Assembly (NCBI GenBank): GCA_964187655.1
Contig: CAXLMP010000040.1
Span: forward strand, 1-27,136
Direction: 5' to 3'
Source of the DNA: Lentimonas sp002292345
GTDB lineage: Bacteria > Verrucomicrobiota > Verrucomicrobiia > Opitutales > Coraliomargaritaceae
DNA: 27,136 nucleotides
The notes under the pieces are model-generated. The model saw nothing but the letters and a program-made list of their open reading frames with translations. It had not been told where the DNA came from and ran no database searches. Of this stretch, positions 1-8,398 are shown in pieces. The first letter of the stretch is position 1; every line of letters begins with the position of its first letter. A program made the translations under genes and the position numbers.

Positions 1-81
1 ATCTTCAGAAATCGAATTAGGCATCACTTCTTTCTAGGCTATGCCTATCAGGAAGTGATGCCTAATTCGATTTCTGAAGAT
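1..81. repeat. Near-perfect 81-nt palindrome at the window edge
   Basis: Bases 1-30 are the exact reverse complement of bases 52-81. The 21-nt centre is itself partly symmetrical: TAGGC at 35-39 pairs with GCCTA at 43-47 around TAT. The whole segment is centred on base 41. The right arm contains the apparent start codons of gspE, and the gspE frame is open through the entire palindrome to base 1. A fold-back (snap-back) join at a contig end would give this picture, with bases from about 31 onward genuine and 1-30 a copied arm. A natural hairpin is possible but would be oddly placed inside a coding frame. Confidence 0.9.
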
Positions 82-1542
82 GTGGCCGCTGTGGTGAAAG
101 CCAGTACCGCACGTATGTATGCAGTGGTGCCTTTTTCTGCAGACGAGACATCGATCTCTTTGTTGGCAAAAGATCCGTTCAATCCCAGTATCATTGACGA
201 TCTGACGTTCTCTTTGAATAAGGATATTCAGATCGTGGTGTGCGATCCTGAGTTGTTGGATGCCCTCATTATTGCGACATACGGCGAAGAGGATTCCTCA
301 ATCGACGATATCCTCGGTGACCTAGGTAATAGTTTTGAAGAAGCGCAGGATGATTTGTCCGATACGGATTTAACCGATATGGCGAATCAGGCGCCGATCA
401 TTCGGTTTGTGAATTTAGTCTTGCAGCAGGCGATTAAGGATCAGGCCTCTGATGTGCACTTTGAGCCATTCGAAGATCAATTCCGTATTCGTTATCGTAT
501 CGATGGTGCGCTCTATGAAATGGCACCACCGCCAAAGAGCCTCGCGATTCCAGTTATTTCACGTGTGAAAGTGCTGTCTAATATGAACATCTCGGAATCG
601 CGTATTCCACAGGATGGTCGCATTAAGATGACCATTGCAGGACGCCCTGTGGATCTACGTGTTTCGACGTTGCCAACTCAGTTTGGTGAGAGTGTGGTGC
701 TTCGTGTTTTGGATAAGTCTGTTGTGAATCTTGATCTCGAAGCCTTGAGTTTGCCGGATGATATTCTGCAAACAATTCGTGATCTGGTAAATCGTCCGAA
801 CGGTATTTTTATTGTGACTGGTCCGACGGGTTCGGGTAAGACGACCACTCTTTACAGTGCACTTCGCGAGGTGAACAGTGTCGAAACCAAGATTCTCACT
901 GCTGAAGATCCGGTGGAGTATGAGATTGATGGCATCATGCAGGTTGCGGTGAACCATCAGGTGGGGCTGGACTTTTCGCGCGCGCTTCGCGCCTTCTTGC
1001 GACAAGACCCAGATAAGATTATGATCGGGGAAATTCGTGACCTCGAGACTGCGCAGATTGCGGTGCAAGCATCGCTCACTGGACACGTGGTATTGAGCAC
1101 CTTGCACACCAATGATGCTTCGGGTGCAGTGACGCGTTTGATCGATATGGGCCTCGAGCCGTTTCTAATATCAGCCTCGCTGGAGGCGATCCTGGCTCAG
1201 CGGCTAGTGCGCCGCATTTGCAAAAAATGCCGTACTGCGTATGAGCCTGGGCATGATTTGATAGAAATGCTGGACGTCGATCCCCTCGAAATTGCAGAGA
1301 AAGACTTCTTCTACGGCGGAGGTTGTCCAGAGTGTAGTGATACTGGATATCGTGGTCGTGTCGGTCTGTTTGAGATGATCGTCGCTTCGGATGCAATTCG
1401 CGAATTAATTAATAACCGTGCGCCGACACTTGCGATCAAGCAGAAAGCTCTGGAGCAGGGCATGCGAAGCTTGCGCGATGATGGGTTGCGTGCCATTTTC
1501 GACGGTAATTCTACAATCGAAGAAGTTCTTAAATATACTTAA
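55..1542 (+). CDS. gspE: GspE/PilB-type secretion or pilus assembly ATPase, 5'-truncated
   Basis: This is the cytoplasmic ATPase that powers pseudopilus or pilus assembly in type II secretion/type IV pilus systems. Numbering from the GTG at 55 (ATG at 58 is the alternative), Walker A GPTGSGKTT lies at 256-264, Walker B IMIGEIRD at 322-329 with E326, and a tetracysteine zinc motif uses C389/C392 and C424/C427. The sequence KDQASDVHFEP is the usual start of the N2 domain. Family members normally carry a longer N1 domain. The frame is open upstream to base 1, and the codons just before 55 (read from about base 31) look like the missing part, so both starts are probably not real and the gene is probably cut at its 5' end. 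gspF follows after 23 nt on the same strand. GspE and PilB cannot be separated from this sequence alone. Confidence 0.93.
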   Translation: MMPNSISEDVAAVVKASTARMYAVVPFSADETSISLLAKDPFNPSIIDDLTFSLNKDIQIVVCDPELLDALIIATYGEEDSSIDDILGDLGNSFEEAQDDLSDTDLTDMANQAPIIRFVNLVLQQAIKDQASDVHFEPFEDQFRIRYRIDGALYEMAPPPKSLAIPVISRVKVLSNMNISESRIPQDGRIKMTIAGRPVDLRVSTLPTQFGESVVLRVLDKSVVNLDLEALSLPDDILQTIRDLVNRPNGIFIVTGPTGSGKTTTLYSALREVNSVETKILTAEDPVEYEIDGIMQVAVNHQVGLDFSRALRAFLRQDPDKIMIGEIRDLETAQIAVQASLTGHVVLSTLHTNDASGAVTRLIDMGLEPFLISASLEAILAQRLVRRICKKCRTAYEPGHDLIEMLDVDPLEIAEKDFFYGGGCPECSDTGYRGRVGLFEMIVASDAIRELINNRAPTLAIKQKALEQGMRSLRDDGLRAIFDGNSTIEEVLKYT

Positions 1543-1565
1543 TCTACAAACCTCTACATAATCCC

Positions 1566-2816
1566 ATGGCAAAATTTAAATACACTGCGATTGATCAAAA
1601 CGGTAAGCAAAAGACCGGTTCAATTGATGCTGATAGTCAGGATGACGCGAGCTCTAAGGTAAGCGCAATGGGCTTGATGCCTACTAATATTGCCGCAGAC
1701 GGCAGATCGTCTGCGAAGACAAAAAAAGTCGCTAAGGCTAAAGGCAAGTCTGGTGGCATGAACTTTGGTAAGGTCATTAAGCCTGAAGAGCTGACGACTT
1801 TTACACGCCAATTAGCGACTTTGTTGCAAGCCGGCTTGCCGCTGCTGCGTGCGATCGAAGTGATGATTCGCCAAGAGAAGAACTTGCGCTTTAAGGCGTG
1901 CCTCGAGCAGATTGCCGACCAAGTGAAGTCTGGTAACACATTCTCTGACGGCTTACTACAGCATCCTAAGATCTTTGACCGTCTATTTGTAAATATGATT
2001 AAAGCCGGTGAGGCCGGTGGTGTTCTCGATGTGGTGCTCTCTCGTCTGGCGGGGTTCATGGAGAAGGCGCAACGCACCAAAAAGAAGGTGAAGTCTGCAA
2101 TGGTGTATCCGATCGTGGTGGTCGGTGTGGCTGTTTCGATCGTCGTGCTCCTGATGGTTGTGGTGGTGCCTAAATTCCAAACGATTTTCGATGACATGCT
2201 CGATGGCGCGGCATTGCCTGGCCCAACTCAATTAGTGGTCGGAATCAGTAACTTCCTGCGCGATAATATTTTCATTTCATTGGGCTTGATCGCCGCACTT
2301 GTTTTTGCGGTGAAGTTTGCCCTTCGCACGGATGTCGGGTCGAAGGCCTTTAATTGGTGTGCGATCAACCTACCGAAGGTCGGTGATCTGGTCAGCAAGG
2401 TTAACATCGCTCGTATTACACGCACTTTCGGCACACTACTTTCGAGTGGTGTTCCGATTCTTCAAGCGATTACAATTACCAAGGATATCACTGGTAATAT
2501 ATTCTACACCAATGCGCTGACTCGCATCCACGACAGTGTGCGCGACGGTGAATCGCTCTCCGCTCCGATGGGCCGTGAAAAAGTCTTCCCAGATATGGTG
2601 ACCAGCATGATTGATGTGGGTGAGGAGACCGGCGAGCTGTCTGAGATGTTGAACCGTGTCGCAGATAACTACGACGAAGACGTGGATAATGCGGTGGCCG
2701 GTATTACATCGATCATTGAGCCTGTGATGATCGTGTTTCTCGCGGTCGTGGTCGGTTTCATCGTCATCGCACTGTTCCTACCGATTGTTGAGATCATTAA
2801 GCAACTCACGGGTTGA
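1566..2816 (+). CDS. gspF: GspF/PilC-type inner-membrane platform protein
   Basis: This is the polytopic inner-membrane protein that couples the GspE/PilB ATPase to pseudopilin assembly. Its 416 residues match the usual length. It opens with the typical MAKFKYTAID segment, followed by a Lys/Ala/Gly-rich linker (about 48-68), a first T2SSF domain (about 77-200) and a second (about 283-405). Hydrophobic spans lie near 180-203, 235-252 and 385-412, a three-helix topology. The ATG at 1566 is 23 nt after the gspE stop, so the two genes are almost certainly cotranscribed. A strong terminator follows, ending the unit. No pseudopilin or secretin gene is visible in the window, so the rest of the machine is encoded elsewhere or upstream. 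Confidence 0.95.
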   Translation: MAKFKYTAIDQNGKQKTGSIDADSQDDASSKVSAMGLMPTNIAADGRSSAKTKKVAKAKGKSGGMNFGKVIKPEELTTFTRQLATLLQAGLPLLRAIEVMIRQEKNLRFKACLEQIADQVKSGNTFSDGLLQHPKIFDRLFVNMIKAGEAGGVLDVVLSRLAGFMEKAQRTKKKVKSAMVYPIVVVGVAVSIVVLLMVVVVPKFQTIFDDMLDGAALPGPTQLVVGISNFLRDNIFISLGLIAALVFAVKFALRTDVGSKAFNWCAINLPKVGDLVSKVNIARITRTFGTLLSSGVPILQAITITKDITGNIFYTNALTRIHDSVRDGESLSAPMGREKVFPDMVTSMIDVGEETGELSEMLNRVADNYDEDVDNAVAGITSIIEPVMIVFLAVVVGFIVIALFLPIVEIIKQLTG

Positions 2817-2841
2817 TCCGACACCAATCGAACTTTTCAAG

Positions 2842-2872
2842 AACCCGCGACCGTGATGTCGCGGGTTTTTTA
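2842..2872 (+). terminator. Rho-independent terminator after gspF
   Basis: A perfect 10-bp stem, AACCCGCGAC (2842-2851) with GTCGCGGGTT (2858-2867), encloses a 6-nt loop and runs straight into a T tract. It begins 25 nt after the gspF stop and ends the gspE-gspF unit. Confidence 0.92.
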
Positions 2873-2950
2873 TTGGGCAGGCGGATTGTTCGAAAGCATC
2901 TAAGGATTTGCTTTACCCTTTGTCACAAAGTCTGTGTGGTTGGCACTTCG

Positions 2951-4201
2951 ATGAATACTATCCTAATCGCCTTTATTGCCCTTCTGATTCTTAAATACGC
3001 TACCAGCACGTTGCTGGATTTGCTTAATTTGGGCTATGTGAAGCGCCAAGCTGAGGCGGTCCCGCAGGGCTTTAGTGACTTTATTGATATGCCGACCTAT
3101 CAGAAATCAATCGAGTACACGGTGGCGAAGACGCGCTTCGGCCTCGTGAGTAATTTTTACGACTCGATCATTCTGGCTGTAGTCGTGCTGTCAGGTCTAT
3201 TGCCGTGGTTATATGCAAGTTTGAGCGCAATCTTCGGCTTCGGCATCTGGGGGCAGGCTTTGGTGTTGTTTCTGATTGCGGTGATCTTGGGGCTGCCGGG
3301 CATGCCTTTCGAGTGGTGGAGCACTTTTCGAATCGAAGAGCGTTTCGGTTTTAATAAAAGTACGCAGAAACTTTGGATCGTTGATAAAGTGAAGGGTTTT
3401 GTGCTCGGGTTTGGTATCGGCTATCCGCTACTCGCGTTATTGATCTTCCTCGTCACGAGTGCCGGAGATCTTTGGTGGGTATGGGGCTTTACGGTATTCT
3501 TCCTGTTCCAACTGGTGATGGTGGTGGCGTATCCGATGTTTATTATGCCTTTATTTAATAAGATGGAGCCGATGGCAGCAGGGGAGTTAAGGAATCGTCT
3601 CTTTGCTTTGGCTGAGCGGACTGGCTTTAAGGCTCAAACGATTCTAGTGATCGATGGGAGTAAGCGCTCTGGCCATTCGAATGCCTTTTTTGCAGGATTC
3701 GGACGTTTTCGCCGTATCGTACTGTACGATACATTGATTGAACAAATGAGCCACGAAGAGCTGGAGGCGGTGCTCGCTCACGAAATTGGACATTATAAAA
3801 TGGGCCACATTCCGAAGATGATACTGCTCTCAGGAATCACCACATTTGCTATGTTTGCATTACTTGGTTGGCTGGCTGGAGGCACTTGGCTGGCTGAGGC
3901 ATTTCACTTTAGTTCAGCGGCAGCCGAGTATTTTGTGCCAGTGCTACTGCTGTTTATGCTGTTGAGTGGTTTACTCACTTTTTGGTTATCGCCTTTTAGC
4001 AGCCTTTGGTCGCGCAAGCATGAGTATGAAGCCGATGCCTTTGCCCGCGATGCGATGGACTCCTCTGAGCCTTTAATTCGCGCGCTGCGTAAGTTGCATA
4101 GAGAGAATTTGAGTAACTTGACGCCGCATCCGATTTATAGCCGTTTCTATTATTCACATCCGACTTTATTGGAAAGAGAAAGCTCGTTGATTAATAGTTA
4201 G
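2951..4201 (+). CDS. M48 family (Ste24/CAAX-type) membrane zinc metalloprotease
   Basis: This is an integral-membrane zinc endopeptidase of the Ste24-like branch of M48, 416 residues from the ATG at 2951. The catalytic HEIGH motif is at 277-281, and the third zinc ligand lies in EYEAD (E358 to D362, the ExxxD motif). Many hydrophobic spans surround it, and the first residues (MNTILIAFIALLIL) form a transmembrane helix. The frame is open further upstream to a TTG at 2813, but that extension would read through the terminator hairpin, so the ATG at 2951 is preferred. In eukaryotes this family processes CAAX proteins; bacterial members are generally thought to act in membrane protein quality control, and the substrate here is unknown. 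The next gene starts 23 nt downstream. Confidence 0.92.
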   Translation: MNTILIAFIALLILKYATSTLLDLLNLGYVKRQAEAVPQGFSDFIDMPTYQKSIEYTVAKTRFGLVSNFYDSIILAVVVLSGLLPWLYASLSAIFGFGIWGQALVLFLIAVILGLPGMPFEWWSTFRIEERFGFNKSTQKLWIVDKVKGFVLGFGIGYPLLALLIFLVTSAGDLWWVWGFTVFFLFQLVMVVAYPMFIMPLFNKMEPMAAGELRNRLFALAERTGFKAQTILVIDGSKRSGHSNAFFAGFGRFRRIVLYDTLIEQMSHEELEAVLAHEIGHYKMGHIPKMILLSGITTFAMFALLGWLAGGTWLAEAFHFSSAAAEYFVPVLLLFMLLSGLLTFWLSPFSSLWSRKHEYEADAFARDAMDSSEPLIRALRKLHRENLSNLTPHPIYSRFYYSHPTLLERESSLINS

Positions 4202-4224
4202 CCATATGCTATATTTTCAGGCTT

Positions 4225-5145
4225 ATGCGATTCGTATTAAGTCGATGCTGTCTGTTACTTGCGGCGGTCTTTTGTCAGCAGTCCGCGTATGCAAAGTCTA
4301 TCCGTCTGGCCACATATAATCTGAACAATTACTTGGTGATGGATCGCCATGTTGGTGCAGTCTGGCGACCATCTTATCCTAAGCCTGAAGCGGATAAGAC
4401 GATTATCCGCCAAGTGATAAAGCAGGCGTCGCCGGACATCTTGGCAGTGCAGGAGATTGGGGCACTGCCGTTTTTAGAAGAACTGCGGGCCGATTTAGCC
4501 CTAGAAGGCGTTCACTATCCATACGCCATACATTTGGCCGGTGCCGATCAAGTGCGGCATGTGGCGGTGCTCTCAAAGTTTCCCCCAATGGCGGTGGTCA
4601 AGCACAACGATCTGGATTTTAAATATCAAAATGGCCGTGAACTCGTGAAACGCGGAATGCTTGAGCTCTCGTTTGAGCGATCAGACAGCAGTGTCTTTAA
4701 GCTCTTTGTAGTGCATCTGAAAAGTCGTTGGACGGATGTGAAGTCGGACCCAGAATCACAGCAGCGACGCTCACGCGAAGCGGAAGCATGTCGCAACCGA
4801 ATTATCGAGCGCAGTTATGATCTGGGTGTGACTGACTTTATGGTAGTCGGGGATTTTAATGACCATCCGAGCAGTGCCACATTGCGTCGTTTTTATCGAA
4901 AGGGCGATTTTGATATTGGTGCTTTGGTGCCAGCGTCAGATTCGCGCGGCGAGCAGTGGACGTATTTTTATCATAAGCAGGTCGTCTACTCTTTGGTCGA
5001 TGGATTTGTGGTTTCGCGGTCACTCGCGCAACAGGTCGTCGCTGGCGATGGCCATATCGTTGACATCCCGGGTGTCTTGCTCGGCAGTGATCATCGAATG
5101 GTGTATCTCGATCTTGCTGATCCTGAGCTAGTGGCCGCCGATTAG
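4225..5145 (+). CDS. Exported endonuclease/exonuclease/phosphatase-family protein
   Basis: A 306-residue protein with an N-terminal signal peptide (MRFVLSRCCLLLAAVFCQQSAYA, cleavage near residue 23) followed by an endonuclease/exonuclease/phosphatase (DNase I-like) fold. The fold's metal and catalytic signatures are visible in order: TYNLNNYL at the first strand, AVQEIG with the metal-binding Glu, GDFND with the Asp/Asn pair, and SDHRM with the terminal Asp-His. The protein should be a Mg-dependent phosphodiesterase or phosphatase outside the cytoplasm. Whether it cuts nucleic acid, a phospholipid head group or another phosphoester cannot be told from the sequence. It lies 23 nt after the M48 protease gene and may share its transcript. 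Confidence 0.88.
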   Translation: MRFVLSRCCLLLAAVFCQQSAYAKSIRLATYNLNNYLVMDRHVGAVWRPSYPKPEADKTIIRQVIKQASPDILAVQEIGALPFLEELRADLALEGVHYPYAIHLAGADQVRHVAVLSKFPPMAVVKHNDLDFKYQNGRELVKRGMLELSFERSDSSVFKLFVVHLKSRWTDVKSDPESQQRRSREAEACRNRIIERSYDLGVTDFMVVGDFNDHPSSATLRRFYRKGDFDIGALVPASDSRGEQWTYFYHKQVVYSLVDGFVVSRSLAQQVVAGDGHIVDIPGVLLGSDHRMVYLDLADPELVAAD

Positions 5146-5220
5146 CGTGACTTAAGTTCCCGTGTGGCGCTGAGATACTCGGTTGCCAGCGGACGATAAG
5201 TGCCACAATACTTGATTTGT

Positions 5221-6000
5221 ATGGAAATTGTATTTTTAGGCACAGGGACGTCGCAAGGGGTCCCGATGATTGCGCAACCAAAAGATGGTTGTGATCTGAA
5301 TAACCCACTAAACTGGCGCACGCGCACCTCGATTCATGTTGAGATGGGTGGACACCATATCCAAGTCGATGCAGCACCGGAGTTTCGTATGCAATGTATC
5401 CAGAATGAGATAACTCAGATTGATACCTTTATTTTAACACACTCACACGCAGACCATATTTTGGGGATGGATGACCTACGCCGCTTCTGCGATCTAAACG
5501 GTGGCACTGCGTTGCCTGTTTATAGTAGCAAGGAGGGGTTGCAGCGGATACGTGAGATTTTTCCGTATGCGATTCTAGATAAGCCGACAATTAAGGGCTA
5601 TCCTGCATTTAAGCTCAAGGAAATGCCGCAGGTGCTTGAAGTCCCCGGTGGTAGTATTGAGTCGGTTTATCTTCCGCATGGTCCGATGCGGGTATTAGGC
5701 CTGATTTTTACGGAAGCCGAAACGGGTAAATCATTTGCATATTATACCGATTGCAAAGAGGTCGGAGAGGAGGCGCGCTTGCTTGCCGAGGGTGCCGATG
5801 TGGTCATCTTGGATGGCTTGCGACCAGAGCCGCACCCTTCGCACATGACTGTGGCTGAAGCAACTCAGACTGCAAAAGAGATGGATGCGAGCCTCTCGTT
5901 TTTGACGCACATGACGTATCGGGTCGATCATGAAGCGACTGAGGCCAGCTTGCCGGATAATATTCGCCTCGCTTACGATGGCCTCCGAGTGAGTTGGTAG
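5221..6000 (+). CDS. PhnP-like metallo-beta-lactamase-fold hydrolase
   Basis: A 259-residue MBL-fold protein starting MEIVFLGTGTSQGVP, the typical opening of the PhnP/RNase Z-like branch. The zinc motif THSHADHILGMDDLR gives the HxHxDH signature, a further Asp lies in YYTDCKE, and a late histidine in LTHMTY. PhnP is a 5-phosphoribosyl 1,2-cyclic phosphate phosphodiesterase of phosphonate metabolism, but no phn genes are nearby, so the substrate is open and a general cyclic-phosphodiesterase role is only an inference. A GTG at 5200 is also in frame; the ATG at 5221 is chosen because the conserved beta strand starts there. The gene converges on accA. Confidence 0.88.
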   Translation: MEIVFLGTGTSQGVPMIAQPKDGCDLNNPLNWRTRTSIHVEMGGHHIQVDAAPEFRMQCIQNEITQIDTFILTHSHADHILGMDDLRRFCDLNGGTALPVYSSKEGLQRIREIFPYAILDKPTIKGYPAFKLKEMPQVLEVPGGSIESVYLPHGPMRVLGLIFTEAETGKSFAYYTDCKEVGEEARLLAEGADVVILDGLRPEPHPSHMTVAEATQTAKEMDASLSFLTHMTYRVDHEATEASLPDNIRLAYDGLRVSW

Positions 6001-6184
6001 CCGTCCGTCTTTTAAGCACCGAGAGCGCCCCATTGGTTTGCTTGATTTCGATTGCTCGGCGTGTGACTGGCAGATTTGCCAACGGCCACTGACGACTGCA
6101 ATGCGACTCTCTACCAGTGACGCTAGACTCAAAAAAATCCCCAGCAGATCACTGGCGAAAATCTTAATTTTCTAATAACAGCTG

Positions 6185-7159
6185 CTATGATGCGGCTGAG
6201 TCTGCGTATTGGCCGAGATTGCGGAACTTGGCATAGCGGTCATCGAGCAGCTGTTGGAGGCTCTTCTTTTCGAGTATTTTAAGTGAGTCGAGGATGGCTG
6301 TTTTCATCGTGTCTGCCGCGGCATCGTAGTCGCGATGTGCTCCGCCGGTAGGCTCGGGTAAGACTCGATCCACGACGCCAAAGCCTTCAAGGTGCGTCGG
6401 GCTGAATTTCAACGCTTCGGCTGCCATCGGTGCGGCTGCACGGTCTTTCCAGAGGATGGCAGCGCAACCTTCGGGAGAGATGACCGAGTAGTAGCCGTTT
6501 TCAAAGATCATGACTTCGTCCGCTACTGCGATGCCAAGCGCTCCCCCAGAGCCGCCTTCACCGATGACGATGGTGATGATTGGCACCTTCAGTGCGCTCA
6601 TGTTGCGTATGTTCACTGCAATCGCTTCGGCAACGTGGCGTTCTTCTGCGCCGATACCAGGGTAGGCACCCGGAGTATCGACCAGTGTGATGACTGGCAT
6701 GTCGAATTTCTCAGCCATTTCCATTAGGCGCATCGCTTTACGGTAGCCTTCCGGGTGTGGGCAACCGAAGTTGCGAAGTAAATTTTCTTTAGTATTACGA
6801 CCTTTTTGTTGGCCGATCACCATCACGGGCTTGCCTTCGATAAATGCGGGGCCGCCGATGATGGCAGCGTCCTCGCGAAAGCGTCGATCGCCATGAAGCT
6901 CTTCGAAATCGGTAAATATACGATCAATGTAGTCGAGTGAGTAGGGGCGTTTCGGGTGGCGCGAAAGTTGCACGCGTTGCCACGCAGTGAGATCCGAGTA
7001 AATATCGGCCTTGATTTTCTCGATTTTCTTTTCGATCGCTTCGATTTCGTTGCTCACATCGACCTTGGACTCTTGCGAGACCTGGTTGAGTGTGATCAAT
7101 TGCTTCTCTAGCTCTCGCAGAGGTTTCTCAAATTCAAGCGTGTAAGTTACATCTTCCAT
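6185..7159 (-). CDS. accA: Acetyl-CoA carboxylase carboxyltransferase subunit alpha
   Basis: This is the alpha subunit of the carboxyltransferase that, with AccD, transfers the carboxyl group from biotin carboxyl carrier protein to acetyl-CoA, making malonyl-CoA for fatty-acid synthesis. The 324 residues match the usual AccA length. An N-terminal helical segment (LEFEKPLRELEKQL) leads into the crotonase-like core, with typical blocks HPKRPYSLDYI, FEELHGDR, GQQKGR, FGCPHPEGYRKA, DTPGAYPGIGAEER and GEGGSGGALGI (oxyanion-hole region). No key block is missing. The small TPR gene lies 44 nt upstream on the same strand, and the two are probably cotranscribed. accD is not in the window. Confidence 0.98.
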   Translation of the reverse strand: MEDVTYTLEFEKPLRELEKQLITLNQVSQESKVDVSNEIEAIEKKIEKIKADIYSDLTAWQRVQLSRHPKRPYSLDYIDRIFTDFEELHGDRRFREDAAIIGGPAFIEGKPVMVIGQQKGRNTKENLLRNFGCPHPEGYRKAMRLMEMAEKFDMPVITLVDTPGAYPGIGAEERHVAEAIAVNIRNMSALKVPIITIVIGEGGSGGALGIAVADEVMIFENGYYSVISPEGCAAILWKDRAAAPMAAEALKFSPTHLEGFGVVDRVLPEPTGGAHRDYDAAADTMKTAILDSLKILEKKSLQQLLDDRYAKFRNLGQYADSAAS

Positions 7160-7203
7160 GTTGTGATCGATTTAGAGGAGCGATTTATCGGCTGTCAATG
7201 CCG

Positions 7204-7563
7204 CTAAATAGTATCGTTTTCGGAAGGAGATTTTAGTTCGTCTTTCCAGCCAAGCATCCGCGCCTGCGCGCCGTAATACTCCGCTTTATCTTTATCGCCG
7301 CGCTCTACCCAGATACGAGAAAGGCTGGTGTTGATGTGAATGTCGTTGGGGTTTAGCGTATGTGCCTGGTCTCCTGCGGATAGGGCATCGTCGTAGCGTC
7401 CTTCAGAAAAATACACTTCAGTCAGTGCATGCCAGGTTTCGAACGAATTCGGATGCGCAGCGCTGAGCGCGGTCAGCTTGCTGAGCGCCGCCTTGCTATC
7501 GCCCATGGTGAAGTCAAAGGTAGCGTCATCGATCTGGTCTTGGAGAGAAGTGTCGTCTGTCAT
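7204..7563 (-). CDS. Small TPR-repeat protein upstream of accA
   Basis: A 119-residue, soluble, acidic protein with about three tetratricopeptide repeats: residues near 20-40 (DSKAALSKLTALSAAHPNS), 43-75 (WHALTEVYFSEGRYDDALSAGDQAHTLNP) and 78-107 (HINTSLSRIWVERGDKDKAEYYGAQARMLG). TPR proteins act as protein-protein scaffolds. There is no signal peptide or other domain, so the partner is unknown. It is read just before accA (44 nt gap) and is divergent from the zinc-ribbon gene, with 54 nt between the two start codons, a region that must hold both promoters. Confidence 0.83.
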   Translation of the reverse strand: MTDDTSLQDQIDDATFDFTMGDSKAALSKLTALSAAHPNSFETWHALTEVYFSEGRYDDALSAGDQAHTLNPNDIHINTSLSRIWVERGDKDKAEYYGAQARMLGWKDELKSPSENDTI

Positions 7564-7617
7564 ATCTTTTAGGTTGCTCTGTGCAGAAGGCCGTTTTGAG
7601 TAGAGTTATCTCATCTT

Positions 7618-8322
7618 ATGGCTGACCCGCAAATCGAAAAACTTCTTATTGTTCAACATCGCGATGTATCGCTTTTAAAAATTGAGCAGGACCTTGCTCG
7701 TATTCCGATAGAGCGAGGAATGGTCGAGTCCGAAATCGCTTCGGAGCAGGCTAATATTGAGGCTGCTCGTCAGGCGCTAATTTCTAAGGAACTCCAGCGC
7801 AAGGAAATCGACGTCGATGTTCAGGCTAAAGAGGGCGCCTTGCTACGCTTTCGCACTCAGCAGGCCGAGGTGAAGAAGAACGATGAGTATCAGGCTTTGA
7901 CCCATCAAATCGAGCAGACCGAGGCGGATATTTCGACGCTCGAAGAGCGCGAGATCGAATTGATGCTGGATATCGACACTGCCAAACAAGAATTTGAGGC
8001 CGAGAAAGCAGTGATTGAAGTGCGGATCGAAGCGCAGCGCCAAGAGATCGCGGTGCTCACTGAGCGGGAGGCCAATTTAAACGGGTCGGTGGCAGCCGCC
8101 AGAGCGGAAGTGGCGGAATCACGCGTCGACGTTGATACCGTCTACCTAGAGCAATATGATCGTGTGAAAAAAATGGTCAAACGTGCGCCGTATTTGTCAC
8201 CAATCGAGGCGCATAAGTGCGGCGGTTGCCATTTGCGAGTTTCGAATGAGGTCTCTCGCGGTGCGCAAGATGCCGGTGAGCCGCATTTCTGCGATCAATG
8301 CGCACGCATGGTTTACGCTTAA
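7618..8322 (+). CDS. Coiled-coil protein with C-terminal C4 zinc ribbon
   Basis: A 234-residue cytosolic protein of the widespread bacterial family made of a long antiparallel coiled coil (about 5-185, rich in Glu, Gln, Arg and Ala) and a terminal zinc ribbon. The four zinc ligands are C201, C204, C225 and C228 (CGGC and CDQC). The segment KNDEYQAL (88-95) is a conserved block at the hairpin of the coiled coil. The family resembles the small helical-hairpin/zinc-ribbon proteins proposed to bind nucleic acid or the ribosome, but its biochemical role is not settled. The ATG at 7618 opens the conserved N-terminus. It is divergent from the TPR-accA pair. Confidence 0.9.
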   Translation: MADPQIEKLLIVQHRDVSLLKIEQDLARIPIERGMVESEIASEQANIEAARQALISKELQRKEIDVDVQAKEGALLRFRTQQAEVKKNDEYQALTHQIEQTEADISTLEEREIELMLDIDTAKQEFEAEKAVIEVRIEAQRQEIAVLTEREANLNGSVAAARAEVAESRVDVDTVYLEQYDRVKKMVKRAPYLSPIEAHKCGGCHLRVSNEVSRGAQDAGEPHFCDQCARMVYA

Positions 8323-8398
8323 GCGCCGCTCGATTTACACAATCGGGTGAAAATCCTTTTGCAACCTGTGGCGAGACACTTTGTCATTCACGGATTAC

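Noticed and set aside
2813..2950. Upstream extension of the M48 protease to a TTG start
   Set aside because: It would overlap the gspF stop and run through a strong terminator hairpin; the membrane protein starts naturally at 2951.
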